From: Pseudomonas helvetica
Lineage (GTDB): Bacteria > Pseudomonadota > Gammaproteobacteria > Pseudomonadales > Pseudomonadaceae
Direction of reading: 5' to 3'
Assembly: GCF_039908645.1 (NCBI RefSeq)
Contig: NZ_CP150917.1
Span: 4,909,501 to 4,973,500, forward strand
Length of the DNA: 64,000 nt
The notes under the pieces were generated by a model. It ran no database searches. It saw only the letters and a list, made by a program, of their open reading frames with translations, and was not told the DNA's origin. Below are positions 31,587 through 41,900 of this stretch, piece by piece. The translations under genes and the position numbers were made by a program. How positions within the stretch are numbered: position 1 is the stretch's first letter; the number at the start of each line of letters is the position of its first letter.

Positions 31587-32584
31587 ATGACTCCACCGAA
31601 CCTGCCGGCCTGACCCATGCCGCCCAACAACGCCAGCGCGCCAGTCAACTGGCGCAAGCGGTGCGCCTTGAATTGCAAAAGGCCGTCATCGGCCAGGACA
31701 CGGTGATTGACGATGTACTCAGCGCACTGATCGCCGGTGGCCATGTGCTGCTCGAAGGCGTTCCGGGGTTGGGCAAGACCCTGCTGGTACGCGCCCTAGC
31801 CCGCTGCTTCGGTGGCGAGTTTGCGCGCATTCAGTTCACCCCGGACCTGATGCCCAGCGACGTCACCGGGCACGCGGTGTACGACCTGCAAACCGAGCAG
31901 TTCAAACTGCGCAAAGGCCCGCTGTTCACCAACCTGCTGCTGGCCGACGAAATCAACCGCGCACCGGCGAAAACCCAGGCTGCGCTGCTCGAAGCCATGC
32001 AGGAACGCCAGGTCACCCTTGAAGGCCGCGCCCTGCCCATCGCGCAACCGTTCATGGTGCTGGCGACGCAAAACCCCATCGAACAGGAAGGTACTTATCC
32101 GCTGCCCGAAGCGGAGCTCGACCGTTTCATGCTCAAGGTGCGCATGGACTACCCGGATGCTGCTCAGGAGCTGAACATGGTCCGTCAGGTCAGCCGCTCG
32201 ACCCGCGCCGACATGCTCGATGTGCAACCGCTGCGTACCGTCCTGCAAGCCAAGGATGTACTGGCCTTGCAGCGAATCGCCAGCGACCTGCCACTGGATG
32301 AACAGGTGCTAGACTATGCCGTGCGCCTGGCGCGCACCACCCGCAACTGGCCCGGCCTGACCCTCGGTGCCGGCCCACGGGCAACGATTGCCCTGGTGCG
32401 GGTCGCACGGGCACGGGCGCTGCTGCGCGGTGGCGAGTTCGTGATTCCGGATGACATCAAAGGCTGCGCGCTGGCCGTGTTGCGCCATCGCGTGCGCATC
32501 GCCCCGGAGCTGGACATCGAAGGTCTGGAGGTCGACCAGGTGCTCAGGCAACTGCTCGATCAGGTTCCGGCGCCAAGGATATGA
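31583..32584 (+). CDS. MoxR-type AAA+ ATPase
   Basis: 333 aa. Walker A GVPGLGKTLLVRALA near residue 60, Walker B NLLLADEINRAPAKTQAALL near 115, sensor 1 VLATQNPIEQEGTYPLPEAE near 157 and the C-terminal lid helix. MoxR ATPases act as chaperones that activate or insert metal cofactors and commonly pair with DUF58/VWA proteins, as here. It overlaps DUF4350 by ATGA. Its partner gene lies 212 bp downstream, the gap being taken up by a palindromic repeat. Confidence 0.94.
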   Translation: MNDSTEPAGLTHAAQQRQRASQLAQAVRLELQKAVIGQDTVIDDVLSALIAGGHVLLEGVPGLGKTLLVRALARCFGGEFARIQFTPDLMPSDVTGHAVYDLQTEQFKLRKGPLFTNLLLADEINRAPAKTQAALLEAMQERQVTLEGRALPIAQPFMVLATQNPIEQEGTYPLPEAELDRFMLKVRMDYPDAAQELNMVRQVSRSTRADMLDVQPLRTVLQAKDVLALQRIASDLPLDEQVLDYAVRLARTTRNWPGLTLGAGPRATIALVRVARARALLRGGEFVIPDDIKGCALAVLRHRVRIAPELDIEGLEVDQVLRQLLDQVPAPRI

Positions 32585-32612
32585 GTATCGCGATCTTGCT
32601 GTCACCGCCCCC

Positions 32613-32743
32613 TGTGGCGAGGGAGCTTGCTCCCGCTCGAGCGCGAAGCGGTCGCAATCAAGCTGATACGCAATACCTGAAAAAAACCGCGGCAGGTTTC
32701 AGGACTGCTGCGCAGTCCAGCGGGAGCAAGCTCCCTCGCCACA
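32613..32743. repeat. Palindromic repeat, family TGTGGCGAGGGAGC (copy 1)
   Basis: Outer arms TGTGGCGAGGGAGCTTGCTC and GAGCAAGCTCCCTCGCCACA are perfect inverted copies over 26 bp. The inner arm GCGAAGCGGTCGCAATC differs between copies. Other copies are at 52241-52385 and 59662-59810. This copy splits the moxR and DUF58 genes, which are adjacent or overlapping in the rest of the operon. Confidence 0.88.
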
Positions 32744-32796
32744 ATTCGTATGCCTTTCAAACAGGTGGGTGACCCTATGACCAGGAGCCCCATGCC

Positions 32797-34128
32797 ATGA
32801 AACCCACTCGCCTCTTGCTGATCTGGCTGGCCGCCCTGCTGGGCCTGAGCATCGTGCTCGGCACTTGCAGGGCCTTGGGCTTCAGCGTTGCACCGAGCCT
32901 GCTGTCGATCAACTGGGGTTTGCTGCTGGCGCTTGTATTGCTGGCGCTGCTCGATGCCGTCCGGCTGCTGCGCCTGCCGTCACCCGGCGTGCACCGTCAG
33001 ATGCCCGGTAGCCTCGCGCTCGGGCGCTGGAGTGACGTCCATGTGGAGATTGCGCACGACTATTCGCAACCACTGAACGTGCAACTGTACGATCACGTCC
33101 CCGACGGCCTGAGCTTCGAACACCTGCCACAATCGGTCGAACTGCAACCCGGCCAGCACAGCCTGATCAGTTATCGCCTGCGCCCTCTGCGGCGTGGCCA
33201 TTTCAGCTTCGAGCGCTGCGAAATCAACCTGCCCAGCCCCTTCGGTTTATGGTCCGCCCGGCGCTACCTGAACGTCACCGACAGCACCCGCGTCTACCCG
33301 GATTTCGCCCGTCTGTACGGTGCGCAATTGCTGGCCGTCGACAACTGGCTGAGCCAGCTCGGTGTGCGCCAGCGCCAGCGTCGCGGGCTGGGCCTGGAGT
33401 TTCATCAACTGCGTGAGTTTCGCGAAGGCGACAGCCTGCGCCAAATCGACTGGAAAGCCACCGCCCGCCAACGCACACCGATTGCCCGTGAGTACCAGGA
33501 CGAGCGCGACCAGCAAATCATCTTCCTGCTCGACTGCGGCCGCCACATGCGCAGCCTGGACGGTGAACTGGCGCATTTCGACCATGCGCTCAATGCCTGC
33601 CTGCTGCTCAGCTACGTGGCGTTACGTCAGGGCGATGCCGTGGGTCTTTGCACCTTCGCGGGCGATCAACCACGCTACCTCGCCCCGGTCAAAGGTACCG
33701 GCCAACTCAATGTGTTGCTCAACACCGTCTACGACCTGGACAGCAGCCAACGCCCGGCCGACTACCAGGCTGCCGCCAGCCAATTGCTGGCCCGTCAAAA
33801 ACGTCGGGCGCTGGTGGTGCTGATCACCAACCTGCGCGATGAAGACGATGACGAATTGCTCAGCACGGTCAAACGCATCGGCCGCCAACATCGGGTGTTA
33901 GTGGCGAGTTTGCGCGAAGGAATACTCGATCAGGTACGGCAGTCACCCGTGCAAACCCTGGATGAAGCCCTGGCTTACTGCGGCACGGTGGATTATTTGA
34001 ATGCCCGGGCCGAACTCCATGAACGGTTGAGCGCTCATGGAGTGCCGGTGCTGGATGTGCGGCCCAGTGAACTGGGCGCGGAGTTGGTGACGCGGTATTT
34101 GAGCTGGAAAAAAGCCGGGGCTCTTTGA
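32797..34128 (+). CDS. DUF58-domain protein (VWA-like)
   Basis: 443 aa. Two hydrophobic segments (about residues 6-24 and 35-58) anchor it in the inner membrane. The DUF58 signature FREGDSLRQIDWKATARQRT lies near 208, followed by a von Willebrand A-like fold: IIFLLDCGRHM with the metal-site D, and VVLITNLRDEDDDE. Probably the binding partner of the MoxR ATPase. AGGAG lies about 9 nt before the ATG. It converges on the Ig-repeat gene, with only 31 bp between the stop codons. Confidence 0.9.
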   Translation: MKPTRLLLIWLAALLGLSIVLGTCRALGFSVAPSLLSINWGLLLALVLLALLDAVRLLRLPSPGVHRQMPGSLALGRWSDVHVEIAHDYSQPLNVQLYDHVPDGLSFEHLPQSVELQPGQHSLISYRLRPLRRGHFSFERCEINLPSPFGLWSARRYLNVTDSTRVYPDFARLYGAQLLAVDNWLSQLGVRQRQRRGLGLEFHQLREFREGDSLRQIDWKATARQRTPIAREYQDERDQQIIFLLDCGRHMRSLDGELAHFDHALNACLLLSYVALRQGDAVGLCTFAGDQPRYLAPVKGTGQLNVLLNTVYDLDSSQRPADYQAAASQLLARQKRRALVVLITNLRDEDDDELLSTVKRIGRQHRVLVASLREGILDQVRQSPVQTLDEALAYCGTVDYLNARAELHERLSAHGVPVLDVRPSELGAELVTRYLSWKKAGAL

Positions 34129-34159
34129 ACCCCAATCAACCAACCACACCGCAGTCCTG

Positions 34160-37100
34160 TTACGGGTTACCTTGAGTGGGCTCATCGTACTCAATGCTCA
34201 CTTCATCAGAATCGGCAGCTGATGCTGTGACGGTGAAACGTATGCCTGTAGATCCATCAAAAACAGGTGAGGATATGGCAATTCTAAATGATGACTCAGG
34301 CAGTGCCCCGACGTTCATCACCCACGAAAGCTCTGTCTCGATAGCACGGAGATCTCCAACTCTCGGTTCGAATTGCACATCGTTACGAGTGCAATAAATA
34401 GCAAGCTTCTGGCCACGTAGTCTGGAGCCATCAAGTAGTTTTAATCGGATTGTGATGTCTTTATTTTGACTCACCTTTCCCGAGGCCACTAACGGAAAAA
34501 TAACAAGCGTCGTATTCACCCATAGCTCAGTTTTTCCTAGCGCAGGATTTTCACTGCTTTTATTGACCCAGACATCATTCGACAACGTCGATTCGACATC
34601 AGTCCCCGCATGCACCGTAGCGCTCACGTTCGCGAAGTTGTCGGCCGGAATCTGCGTCGGTGCAAACGTGCGAGTTGCCCATCCCTCGGCATCGGTTGAA
34701 GACGTGCTGTCCGGCATCCCGGTAAATTTCCAGAGCACCTCGGTCCCCTGTGGCGCGCCTTTGACATGAGCATCTGCAGTCAAGTCAGAGCCAAGAAGTA
34801 CCAGCGAACTGGACACCTTTATCTCGGTTATTTCGTAAAGTTTCACAACAGCGAAAACCAACGACTTGCTGGCACCAAAACCAACCGTCGCCGTCAGCTG
34901 ATGCTCCCCCGCCTCTGTCGGTGTGAAAGTTATCCGCGATGTTCCATCCTCCTCGGTGGCGGTTGGCGGCAAGGTCAATCCCGGGAACGCCCACCAGACT
35001 CTTATCCCCTCAACAGGCTGTCCATTCGCACGGGAAACCACTGTCACCACAGCATCTGTTTCTTGCCCCAGCTGAATACTCTGCTCAGAACTGGTCAACG
35101 ACTCGATCACCGGGACCAGCCCGCCGTACAGCAACTGTGCCGTGTCCCAGCCACCCACACCGCCTCTGACCGTAGCCATCAGCACTCCGTTACCTCCCGC
35201 AGTCAGCGCGAAGGTCAACGTTGCAATGCCGTCCTTGTCGGTGACTGAGGACGGCAACGCTTGACCCGAGAAGTCCCACATGACCTCGACGCCTTCCAGC
35301 GGCTCTCCGGTACGACTGGAAACGACCTTTGCTTGTGCGCGAGCCTCTGACTCCTCAGCAACACCATTTTCAATAGTATTGACCTCAATGAGTTCAAGGA
35401 TCTTGCGTGGCTCGTTCAGCGTAAAGGTCAAGGATGCGGACTCGGAGTGATCCTGATCCCCCACCGTCGCGGTCAGCTCACCGGCTCCTGTGGTGACCGG
35501 TTTGAAGCTGATTTTTGCCACGCCGTAAAAATCGGTCACAGTTTTCACCACCCCAAGGTCGCGGCTGCTCCAGGTCACGATCCGGCCGACCATCGGCTTG
35601 CCACTAATGGCAGACACCACCTTGATCTGTTCAACAAGCTCCTGTTCCCAATCGAGCGTTTGATGAACGCGGTTGTTGACGATGACTTTCAGCACCTGCG
35701 AATCTGTCCCCAACGACATGGCATTGGCCGGTGACAGGTTCTGCAGCCTCGACGCCGCCAAGCGCAGCGCGAAGCTCCCGTCCATCAGATCATCACATAC
35801 TAGTTTGTAGCTTAATTTCCCCTCACGAAACCGCTGCGGCACACCGAGGTCCGACGAGAATTTCAGGCCAAGGGCAGTAGGGCCAGTCCCGGTCAATCCA
35901 AGCGTCAGCTCTTGATCAAACAGCGCGCTGTCCGCGTCCACCTGCAGGTTGATACTGTGCTCGCCTTTGCGGCGCGGGAAATACGTTTTGGCACCCCAAG
36001 GCTGGAGAGGTTGCCGATCAAACTGAACGACAAGCCCCTTCCACGGATCGCTCGGCAGCACGTTGACCATCATGGTGTGTTTGTCCTCGTAACCGTCATA
36101 AGGGCTGGCAACGAGTGCCTCGACGTTATGCGGTTGCGCGGTCGTCGGCAACAAGCCATAGCCGGACCACCCATTTTCATCGGTATCCACCCTGCTCGAA
36201 GTACTCGCCGTCCACTGCACAGGCACCTGCGCTACCGGCTGCCGGGTGAAGCTGGAGATCACCTGCACCCACTGCCAGGCACGATCCTGCCCGACCACCG
36301 GGTCCACGGCCGCTTTGCGCTGGTCGTCAATCCTGACTTTGTTATGCCCCAGCTGCATCACATTGGCCGTGGACGTCAGCTTGAGCTGAGGCAGCTCCAG
36401 CGCCAGTGCAAACTGACCGTTGTTCTGACTGATGGTGAAGTTCAACGCCCAGGGCGCGCCCCCAGCGCTGATCACCTGAGGCAGGTGCAACGCAGGCTCC
36501 ACGGTGGCGCCCAATTCCTCGGCCGGCGTGCCCGACCAAGTCAGCATGACATCCAGCCCGATCAGCGGGCTCAGGGCATTGGGCAAGAAGTTGTAACGAT
36601 GAACAGCCCCCAGACACGGGAAAAATGTCCCATCCTCCTTTGCCGACACCTGATCAAGCCGCGCACTCGCTTCATCTGCCAACTCGCTGGACAGCAAACG
36701 CCCGGACAACCCCCGTGTTTCAGGCAACGCGTCGCTCTTGAGCGACAACTCAAACAACCCGCTGTGGCTGGAACCGAACACAGAGCTCAACCGCCACTCC
36801 CAGCCTCCTTCCGGCGTGGCGGTCGGCGCCCCGATCGTCAGCCCCAGGCCTGGATCGGCAGCACGCCAGGTCAAGGTCATGGGTTTATCTTTTAGCGGAC
36901 TCCCGGCCGTCGGCGTCACGCGAAAGGTAGGCGATCCCCCCCGCAGGCAGGCGATGCCAACGGTGGCCAAATCCACTGGTACGCCATCCAGATCAAACTC
37001 GGCTTTACCACGCCAGGAACTGGTTGCCTGTGGCGTCACCTCAAACTGACGCTCAATCGGCGGCATGTCCGCATGTGCCCGGACCTGTACGGTGATGCTG

Positions 37101-38857
37101 TAAGGATCCGCACTTTCCGGTGTGTCCAGTACACTGGCCCAACCACCGGCCCCCGTGACGGTAGAAACCGTGCCGTTGGGTCCCAGCCACTCAACCAGTG
37201 CATTGATCACCGGATCACCGAGGCCGCTGGCAAGGACGTGCAACACCTGCACCATCAACAGCACTCGGCCCTCCTCGTCCACCACCGGGGACGTGTTAAA
37301 CGTTCGCACCTCGCCGATCTCGACCACATTGCGCGCCAGCGACATTGGTTTTTTACGCGAAGGTAGCAACAGCTTCGAGCAGCCCAGCAGCAGTTCGAAT
37401 TTGCCGTCGAGACGATCATCGCAGGTCAGCCACCAGATCAGCTCGTCGACGGTGACCGGCACCGGCTCCTTGAGTCCAGGACTCACCGCCACCCCCAATT
37501 CGGCAGGCGAATCGCCTTCCCATTGAAGCCACAATTGAGTTCTCAGTAACGGACTGTCGGCAGGCAGTTTCAGCGTCACCGGGTATTGGCTGCCACGATT
37601 TGGGTAACCGGTCTTCTCGGCCCAAAGGGTTTCCTTACCGTCGACGACCGCCATGACCTCTTCCCAGGGATCGGTCGCCAGCACCTGAACGTCAAACGAT
37701 TGAGTGATCACTGCGCTGGCGTAGTACAGGCTCTCCACCGACGCCTCGATGACGTACTGACCAGCGCCCGTCGGCACATGGTCATAATAAGCCCAGCCAT
37801 TGTTCTCAGTGAGGACAACGGCCCCCGGTTTTTGCCCGTCGAATCTCCAGGTCACTGCCAGCCCGGCCAGCGGTTCACCGGTGTAATACGACACCACCTG
37901 AACACCCAGCTGAACACTTTGCCCGTATTTGAAAACCGGATAATAGGCCGCCTCCTGCGTCTGACCGAACTTGAGTCGATGATGCCCAAGCGAAGCCTTG
38001 ATCGGGTAAGCCTCGGCGGTGTATTTACTCAGCAGGTTGAACCAAAATTCATAGGGCGCGTCAGCACCCTCGATCACTGGGCAATCGAGCGACCACAGTT
38101 TATCGAGCGGATGATCAACACCCAGAGCCGGCGTCGTGACCACCGCGCCTTGTGGGTTGTCGTCGCTGATCAAGGAGGCATGGGTGTCCAGCCAGGGGTT
38201 ATTTTCGACAGGCACAAAACCAAGGCTGTGCGGCAAATCCCCGGTCGCCCCCAGACACAGGTACAACAGACGATCTGGCGACTGTGGCATGCAGTCAAAC
38301 GTCACCTCCTGCAACTTTAATTCCCCCAGATGCAGGTGGACGTTGATCCGGGTGATGTAGATGAGCTTCGAATACTCACCGTCCTGGTTTTTTGGGCTGA
38401 ACACGCTGACACGAACCTTGTCGTTTTGTTTGAGCGGCAGCGTCAGCTCGACCTCGTACTCGACAGGCTCGAATGCCAACAGTTGCCCATCAGCGCGGTG
38501 CGCCTTGTTCACCTGGTTATTAGTCCGCTGACCAGGAGCAAGTGTGATCACCTGTGCAGGCTCCGAACTCCCTTCAATGCTGACTTCCAGTCTGCCGGCT
38601 TTGTCATGCCACGATTCGCAGAGAAAGCTGATGACGTAACGAGCATCAGCGCGAGGGTCCTTTGGCGCCTCGATAATCTGACTGACCGACGCTTCATTCC
38701 CGACCGTCAGACAATAAACGTCTTCACCCTGATAGCTGACTATTACGCGATCGACCCAGTCTGAATTGATCGGACATTTTACCCAGGGAGAATACCCTTC
38801 GCGAAAATCACCATTGAGTACCAGGCTCGCATTGGCCTGGATGACCGGTTCACTCAT
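34160..38857 (-). CDS. Giant Ig-repeat protein, last gene of the Tc cluster
   Basis: 1565 aa, no signal peptide and no membrane segment. Residues about 10-200 look like a jelly-roll (NGDFREGYSPWVKCPINSDW). After that, Big_1/invasin-like Ig modules (VVSYYTGEPLAGLAVTWRFD, with NGWAYYDHVPTGAG-type closing) lie at about 310-395, 525-610, 855-935, 1065-1150, then three in tandem to about 1450. The first four alternate with an unfamiliar 105-125-residue module (SPLL...LxWxG..PAELG...CDDxxDGxFxL...S) at about 400-520, 615-720, 745-850, 940-1060. The start at 38857 has AGGAG 9 nt upstream; an in-frame TTG nine bases earlier lacks support. It follows tcA-C by 63 bp. A cargo, adaptor or receptor-binding role is inferred from context only. 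Confidence 0.82.
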   Translation of the reverse strand: MSEPVIQANASLVLNGDFREGYSPWVKCPINSDWVDRVIVSYQGEDVYCLTVGNEASVSQIIEAPKDPRADARYVISFLCESWHDKAGRLEVSIEGSSEPAQVITLAPGQRTNNQVNKAHRADGQLLAFEPVEYEVELTLPLKQNDKVRVSVFSPKNQDGEYSKLIYITRINVHLHLGELKLQEVTFDCMPQSPDRLLYLCLGATGDLPHSLGFVPVENNPWLDTHASLISDDNPQGAVVTTPALGVDHPLDKLWSLDCPVIEGADAPYEFWFNLLSKYTAEAYPIKASLGHHRLKFGQTQEAAYYPVFKYGQSVQLGVQVVSYYTGEPLAGLAVTWRFDGQKPGAVVLTENNGWAYYDHVPTGAGQYVIEASVESLYYASAVITQSFDVQVLATDPWEEVMAVVDGKETLWAEKTGYPNRGSQYPVTLKLPADSPLLRTQLWLQWEGDSPAELGVAVSPGLKEPVPVTVDELIWWLTCDDRLDGKFELLLGCSKLLLPSRKKPMSLARNVVEIGEVRTFNTSPVVDEEGRVLLMVQVLHVLASGLGDPVINALVEWLGPNGTVSTVTGAGGWASVLDTPESADPYSITVQVRAHADMPPIERQFEVTPQATSSWRGKAEFDLDGVPVDLATVGIACLRGGSPTFRVTPTAGSPLKDKPMTLTWRAADPGLGLTIGAPTATPEGGWEWRLSSVFGSSHSGLFELSLKSDALPETRGLSGRLLSSELADEASARLDQVSAKEDGTFFPCLGAVHRYNFLPNALSPLIGLDVMLTWSGTPAEELGATVEPALHLPQVISAGGAPWALNFTISQNNGQFALALELPQLKLTSTANVMQLGHNKVRIDDQRKAAVDPVVGQDRAWQWVQVISSFTRQPVAQVPVQWTASTSSRVDTDENGWSGYGLLPTTAQPHNVEALVASPYDGYEDKHTMMVNVLPSDPWKGLVVQFDRQPLQPWGAKTYFPRRKGEHSINLQVDADSALFDQELTLGLTGTGPTALGLKFSSDLGVPQRFREGKLSYKLVCDDLMDGSFALRLAASRLQNLSPANAMSLGTDSQVLKVIVNNRVHQTLDWEQELVEQIKVVSAISGKPMVGRIVTWSSRDLGVVKTVTDFYGVAKISFKPVTTGAGELTATVGDQDHSESASLTFTLNEPRKILELIEVNTIENGVAEESEARAQAKVVSSRTGEPLEGVEVMWDFSGQALPSSVTDKDGIATLTFALTAGGNGVLMATVRGGVGGWDTAQLLYGGLVPVIESLTSSEQSIQLGQETDAVVTVVSRANGQPVEGIRVWWAFPGLTLPPTATEEDGTSRITFTPTEAGEHQLTATVGFGASKSLVFAVVKLYEITEIKVSSSLVLLGSDLTADAHVKGAPQGTEVLWKFTGMPDSTSSTDAEGWATRTFAPTQIPADNFANVSATVHAGTDVESTLSNDVWVNKSSENPALGKTELWVNTTLVIFPLVASGKVSQNKDITIRLKLLDGSRLRGQKLAIYCTRNDVQFEPRVGDLRAIETELSWVMNVGALPESSFRIAISSPVFDGSTGIRFTVTASAADSDEVSIEYDEPTQGNP

Positions 38858-38920
38858 GACTGCCAACTCCTGTCCCTGTTTGGTTTAGCCGCTGTGTATC
38901 AGTGTTCGATCCGCCATCTA

Positions 38921-41900
38921 TCAATCGACACGATTGACCAGCTCTTCGACTTTTCGGGTGAATGTCGGGTCGCCCACCTTGGCGGTGTAATGAACGCGCA
39001 GGATGATGTCGGTCAGCGAGGCCAACATGGATTGTTGTGGCTCCTTGAGTGGCCACGGGAAGTGCAGTGTCCAGCGCGAGACTGCCCCGGTGCATTCGAA
39101 GGGGTTGAGCAAACCTTCATCGGATTTCACCGTGATCATGCCGGTGTCACCAATGCCCACCGACAAAGCGATTTTCTGGCCACTGCGCAGGTTGAACCGC
39201 ACATCCGCCGGAGCTATCTTTTCGAGGTTATGCAGGTACTCCACCGAACGGGTCGAGGCCTTGGTGGCGGTGATACTGCTGACCTGCAACAACGTAGCTT
39301 TGATATTTTCGTGAGGCCCTATCAGCGCGGGGATATCGACATCCAACCTGCCGATCTGCCGGCAGTAGTGGCCCGGGTGGTCGCGATCGAAGAGCAACTG
39401 CGTGAGTTTGAAATCCAGCGTGCCAGTGCGTTGCAGCTCCACCAGCGCGTCCTCCCAGTTTTTAAAACCTTCTTGCGGATCCACATCCTCGTCATTGAAC
39501 AATTGCCGCAGGGAAATCGTCTTGACCAGCTCCAATCGTCGCTCATGGCGATGCAAGTATTCATGCTCCATGCGCAGCAGGTGCACCCGCAGATGTTCAC
39601 CCGCAGTAAGACCGTGACGCTCGTCCAGCCAGACCTGTGGCAGGAGAATCTGCGAATCGTAGTCTCCGGTCTCAAAGCTCAACGAGGCCTGCGCACTCCT
39701 GCACAAACTGACGACGGCGTCATGGGCCTGATAATGCAGGGCCTTGAGTTGGCCCAGCAGCCAGCCGAACAGCTCGGCGTTGGTCGCGCGTTTTTTGATG
39801 AAGGTGTAGAGCGTCAGCGCGTGGGCATTGGCCCGCAGGGTTTGCCGCAGGTTGGCCCTGGCGGCTTCGACGGCATGATTTTGCGCGGTGATTTGCTCAG
39901 TGAGTGCACGCTCTTCAGCCCGTGCCTGTTGACCTTGCAGTTCCCATTCGCCACGACGACGGCGGTAGGTTTCGTTGGTGGCGGTTCGCTCGGCTTGCAG
40001 GGAATGCACAGCGGCAACAATATCGAAAGCGCTACCAATCCCTTCGAGTATCCCCCCGGGGTTCGCCACACCGAATGACGTACCGGCTTTATTCGGGACG
40101 ACTGTTTTAGCGACTGCTCCCGCCGCTTTGAACCCTGTACCCACACCGTTGAAGATTTTCGCCAACAACAGGGCATCCATTACCTCATATTCCGCAGCAC
40201 TCACATTGCTTTCAACCTTTGCCTCATACGCAACAGCACGCTCAGTCGCCACCGCCTTGCTCTGCGTCAACGCGGCCACGCTCGCTGTCATCTGCTCGAT
40301 GATTTGCTCCTGCAAGGTCTGGGCGTACGCCCCCAGGTCCACCAGATGACTGTGCCGCAACGTTTCCATTTCAGCCCGATCACGCTGTTCGAGCAGGCGC
40401 AGTATCTGGTTGCCATAATCCTGCAACGTCTGCACCGCCCGCAGCGCGGCTTCGAACATGACCCGCCAACGGAACGCCACGACTTGCACCTGCCCGCCCA
40501 TTGGCCGTGGCGAACCAGCGCCGCCAGCCGCCAGATCCTGCAGCAACCGTTTGGGGTCCGTCGGCGGGCTGAAGAGCAGAATATCCAGCGTTTTACCATC
40601 GATAGTGAGATTGGCGCGCAGGTTACTCAGGCGCATGCCGGACAAGGCGAACAGTTCGAGCAACTGCTCATTGATCGGTATATCAAAACCTTTGATGCCG
40701 AGCATGCCCAGCATGGGTGCCACCTCGGCCTTGGCTGGCAGATCCGCCAGAGTGAACGCGAGTTTTTTCTCGAACGCTTCCAGCGCAGGTCGGGAAGAGG
40801 TATCAGCCAACAACTGGCCGACGGTTTTCGTCGTCCAGCGGTTGACGGTTCTCCCCGTAGGGGGCTTCCCCATCAAAAACTCGGCCTGCACATAACACAA
40901 CCTCGCCGCTACCAGGCTGTCACGGGTAAGTTGGCGGTAATACCAGTCACCCCAGGCGATCAGGTTTTTTACATACTCGGTGAACGCCACAATCCGAAAA
41001 TGCCTGGGTGTCGAATAACCGATCTGATCCGGGTCGGTAACCGCCTCGGCTTCCCAGCCCGGGTTGTCGGGCCCCGTCAAGGGGCGGCAGCGCCAGTAAA
41101 GGGGTTTGTGTGGGTCGGTTGTAGAATCTACCGGGGCCTGAGGATCGAACAGGTAATGCAGCCATTGCTGCGCCTCCAGAAAACGGTTTTCAGCGTTCAA
41201 CCGTGACGCCACCAGGTGCGGCAGGTGGAAAAACAGTTCCCAGAAGAACAGCCCGTTGGCGCCATCGAACGGCCCGTTTGGCTCGTCGAAAGAACCGGAT
41301 GCCGGGTTCGGCTCTTTCAAATGCTGGGTCAGCCAGTCCAACACGGCCTCGACCGAAATATTGGCGCGCTGCACCAGATCGGGACCGAACAGCGAGTTCA
41401 GACGCACCTGTTTGAGGTACGGTACAGGCAGGTTGAGCGTGAGAAATTGCGCGCCCTGGGCGTTGGTCTTGTCCAGAGACGGTGGGTCAAAAGAGGCAAC
41501 CTTGCCCACTGTCACTACATATTTTTGGCGCCCGAGGCGATCCTCTGGGGCAGAACCACCGAATGTATAAGTGATAGGTCCGGTAAAATCGTCCGCCCCC
41601 CGGCGAAGAGGCATCCAGGGAGTACTCCAGCCACCGCTATCGGAAAAAAGTCCTTTGATCAGAGCAGGATCCCCTGGTGCCGGATTGAGCAATGTCAAAT
41701 CGAAGGCCTTGTTCGTCCCGGCGAAATCAGGCTTCACCGCGCAAAGCCCCCTGACCAGAAGAACATCGTCCTTGCCAACACGCAAAACAACCGCTTGCAA
41801 GGAGTAGTAAGGCGTCAACGTACCGGTAGGGTCGCTGGACTCGACAATAGTCGGAAGATTTTGTCGCAAGATCGGATGTTGCACGATGCCTGAATCGACA

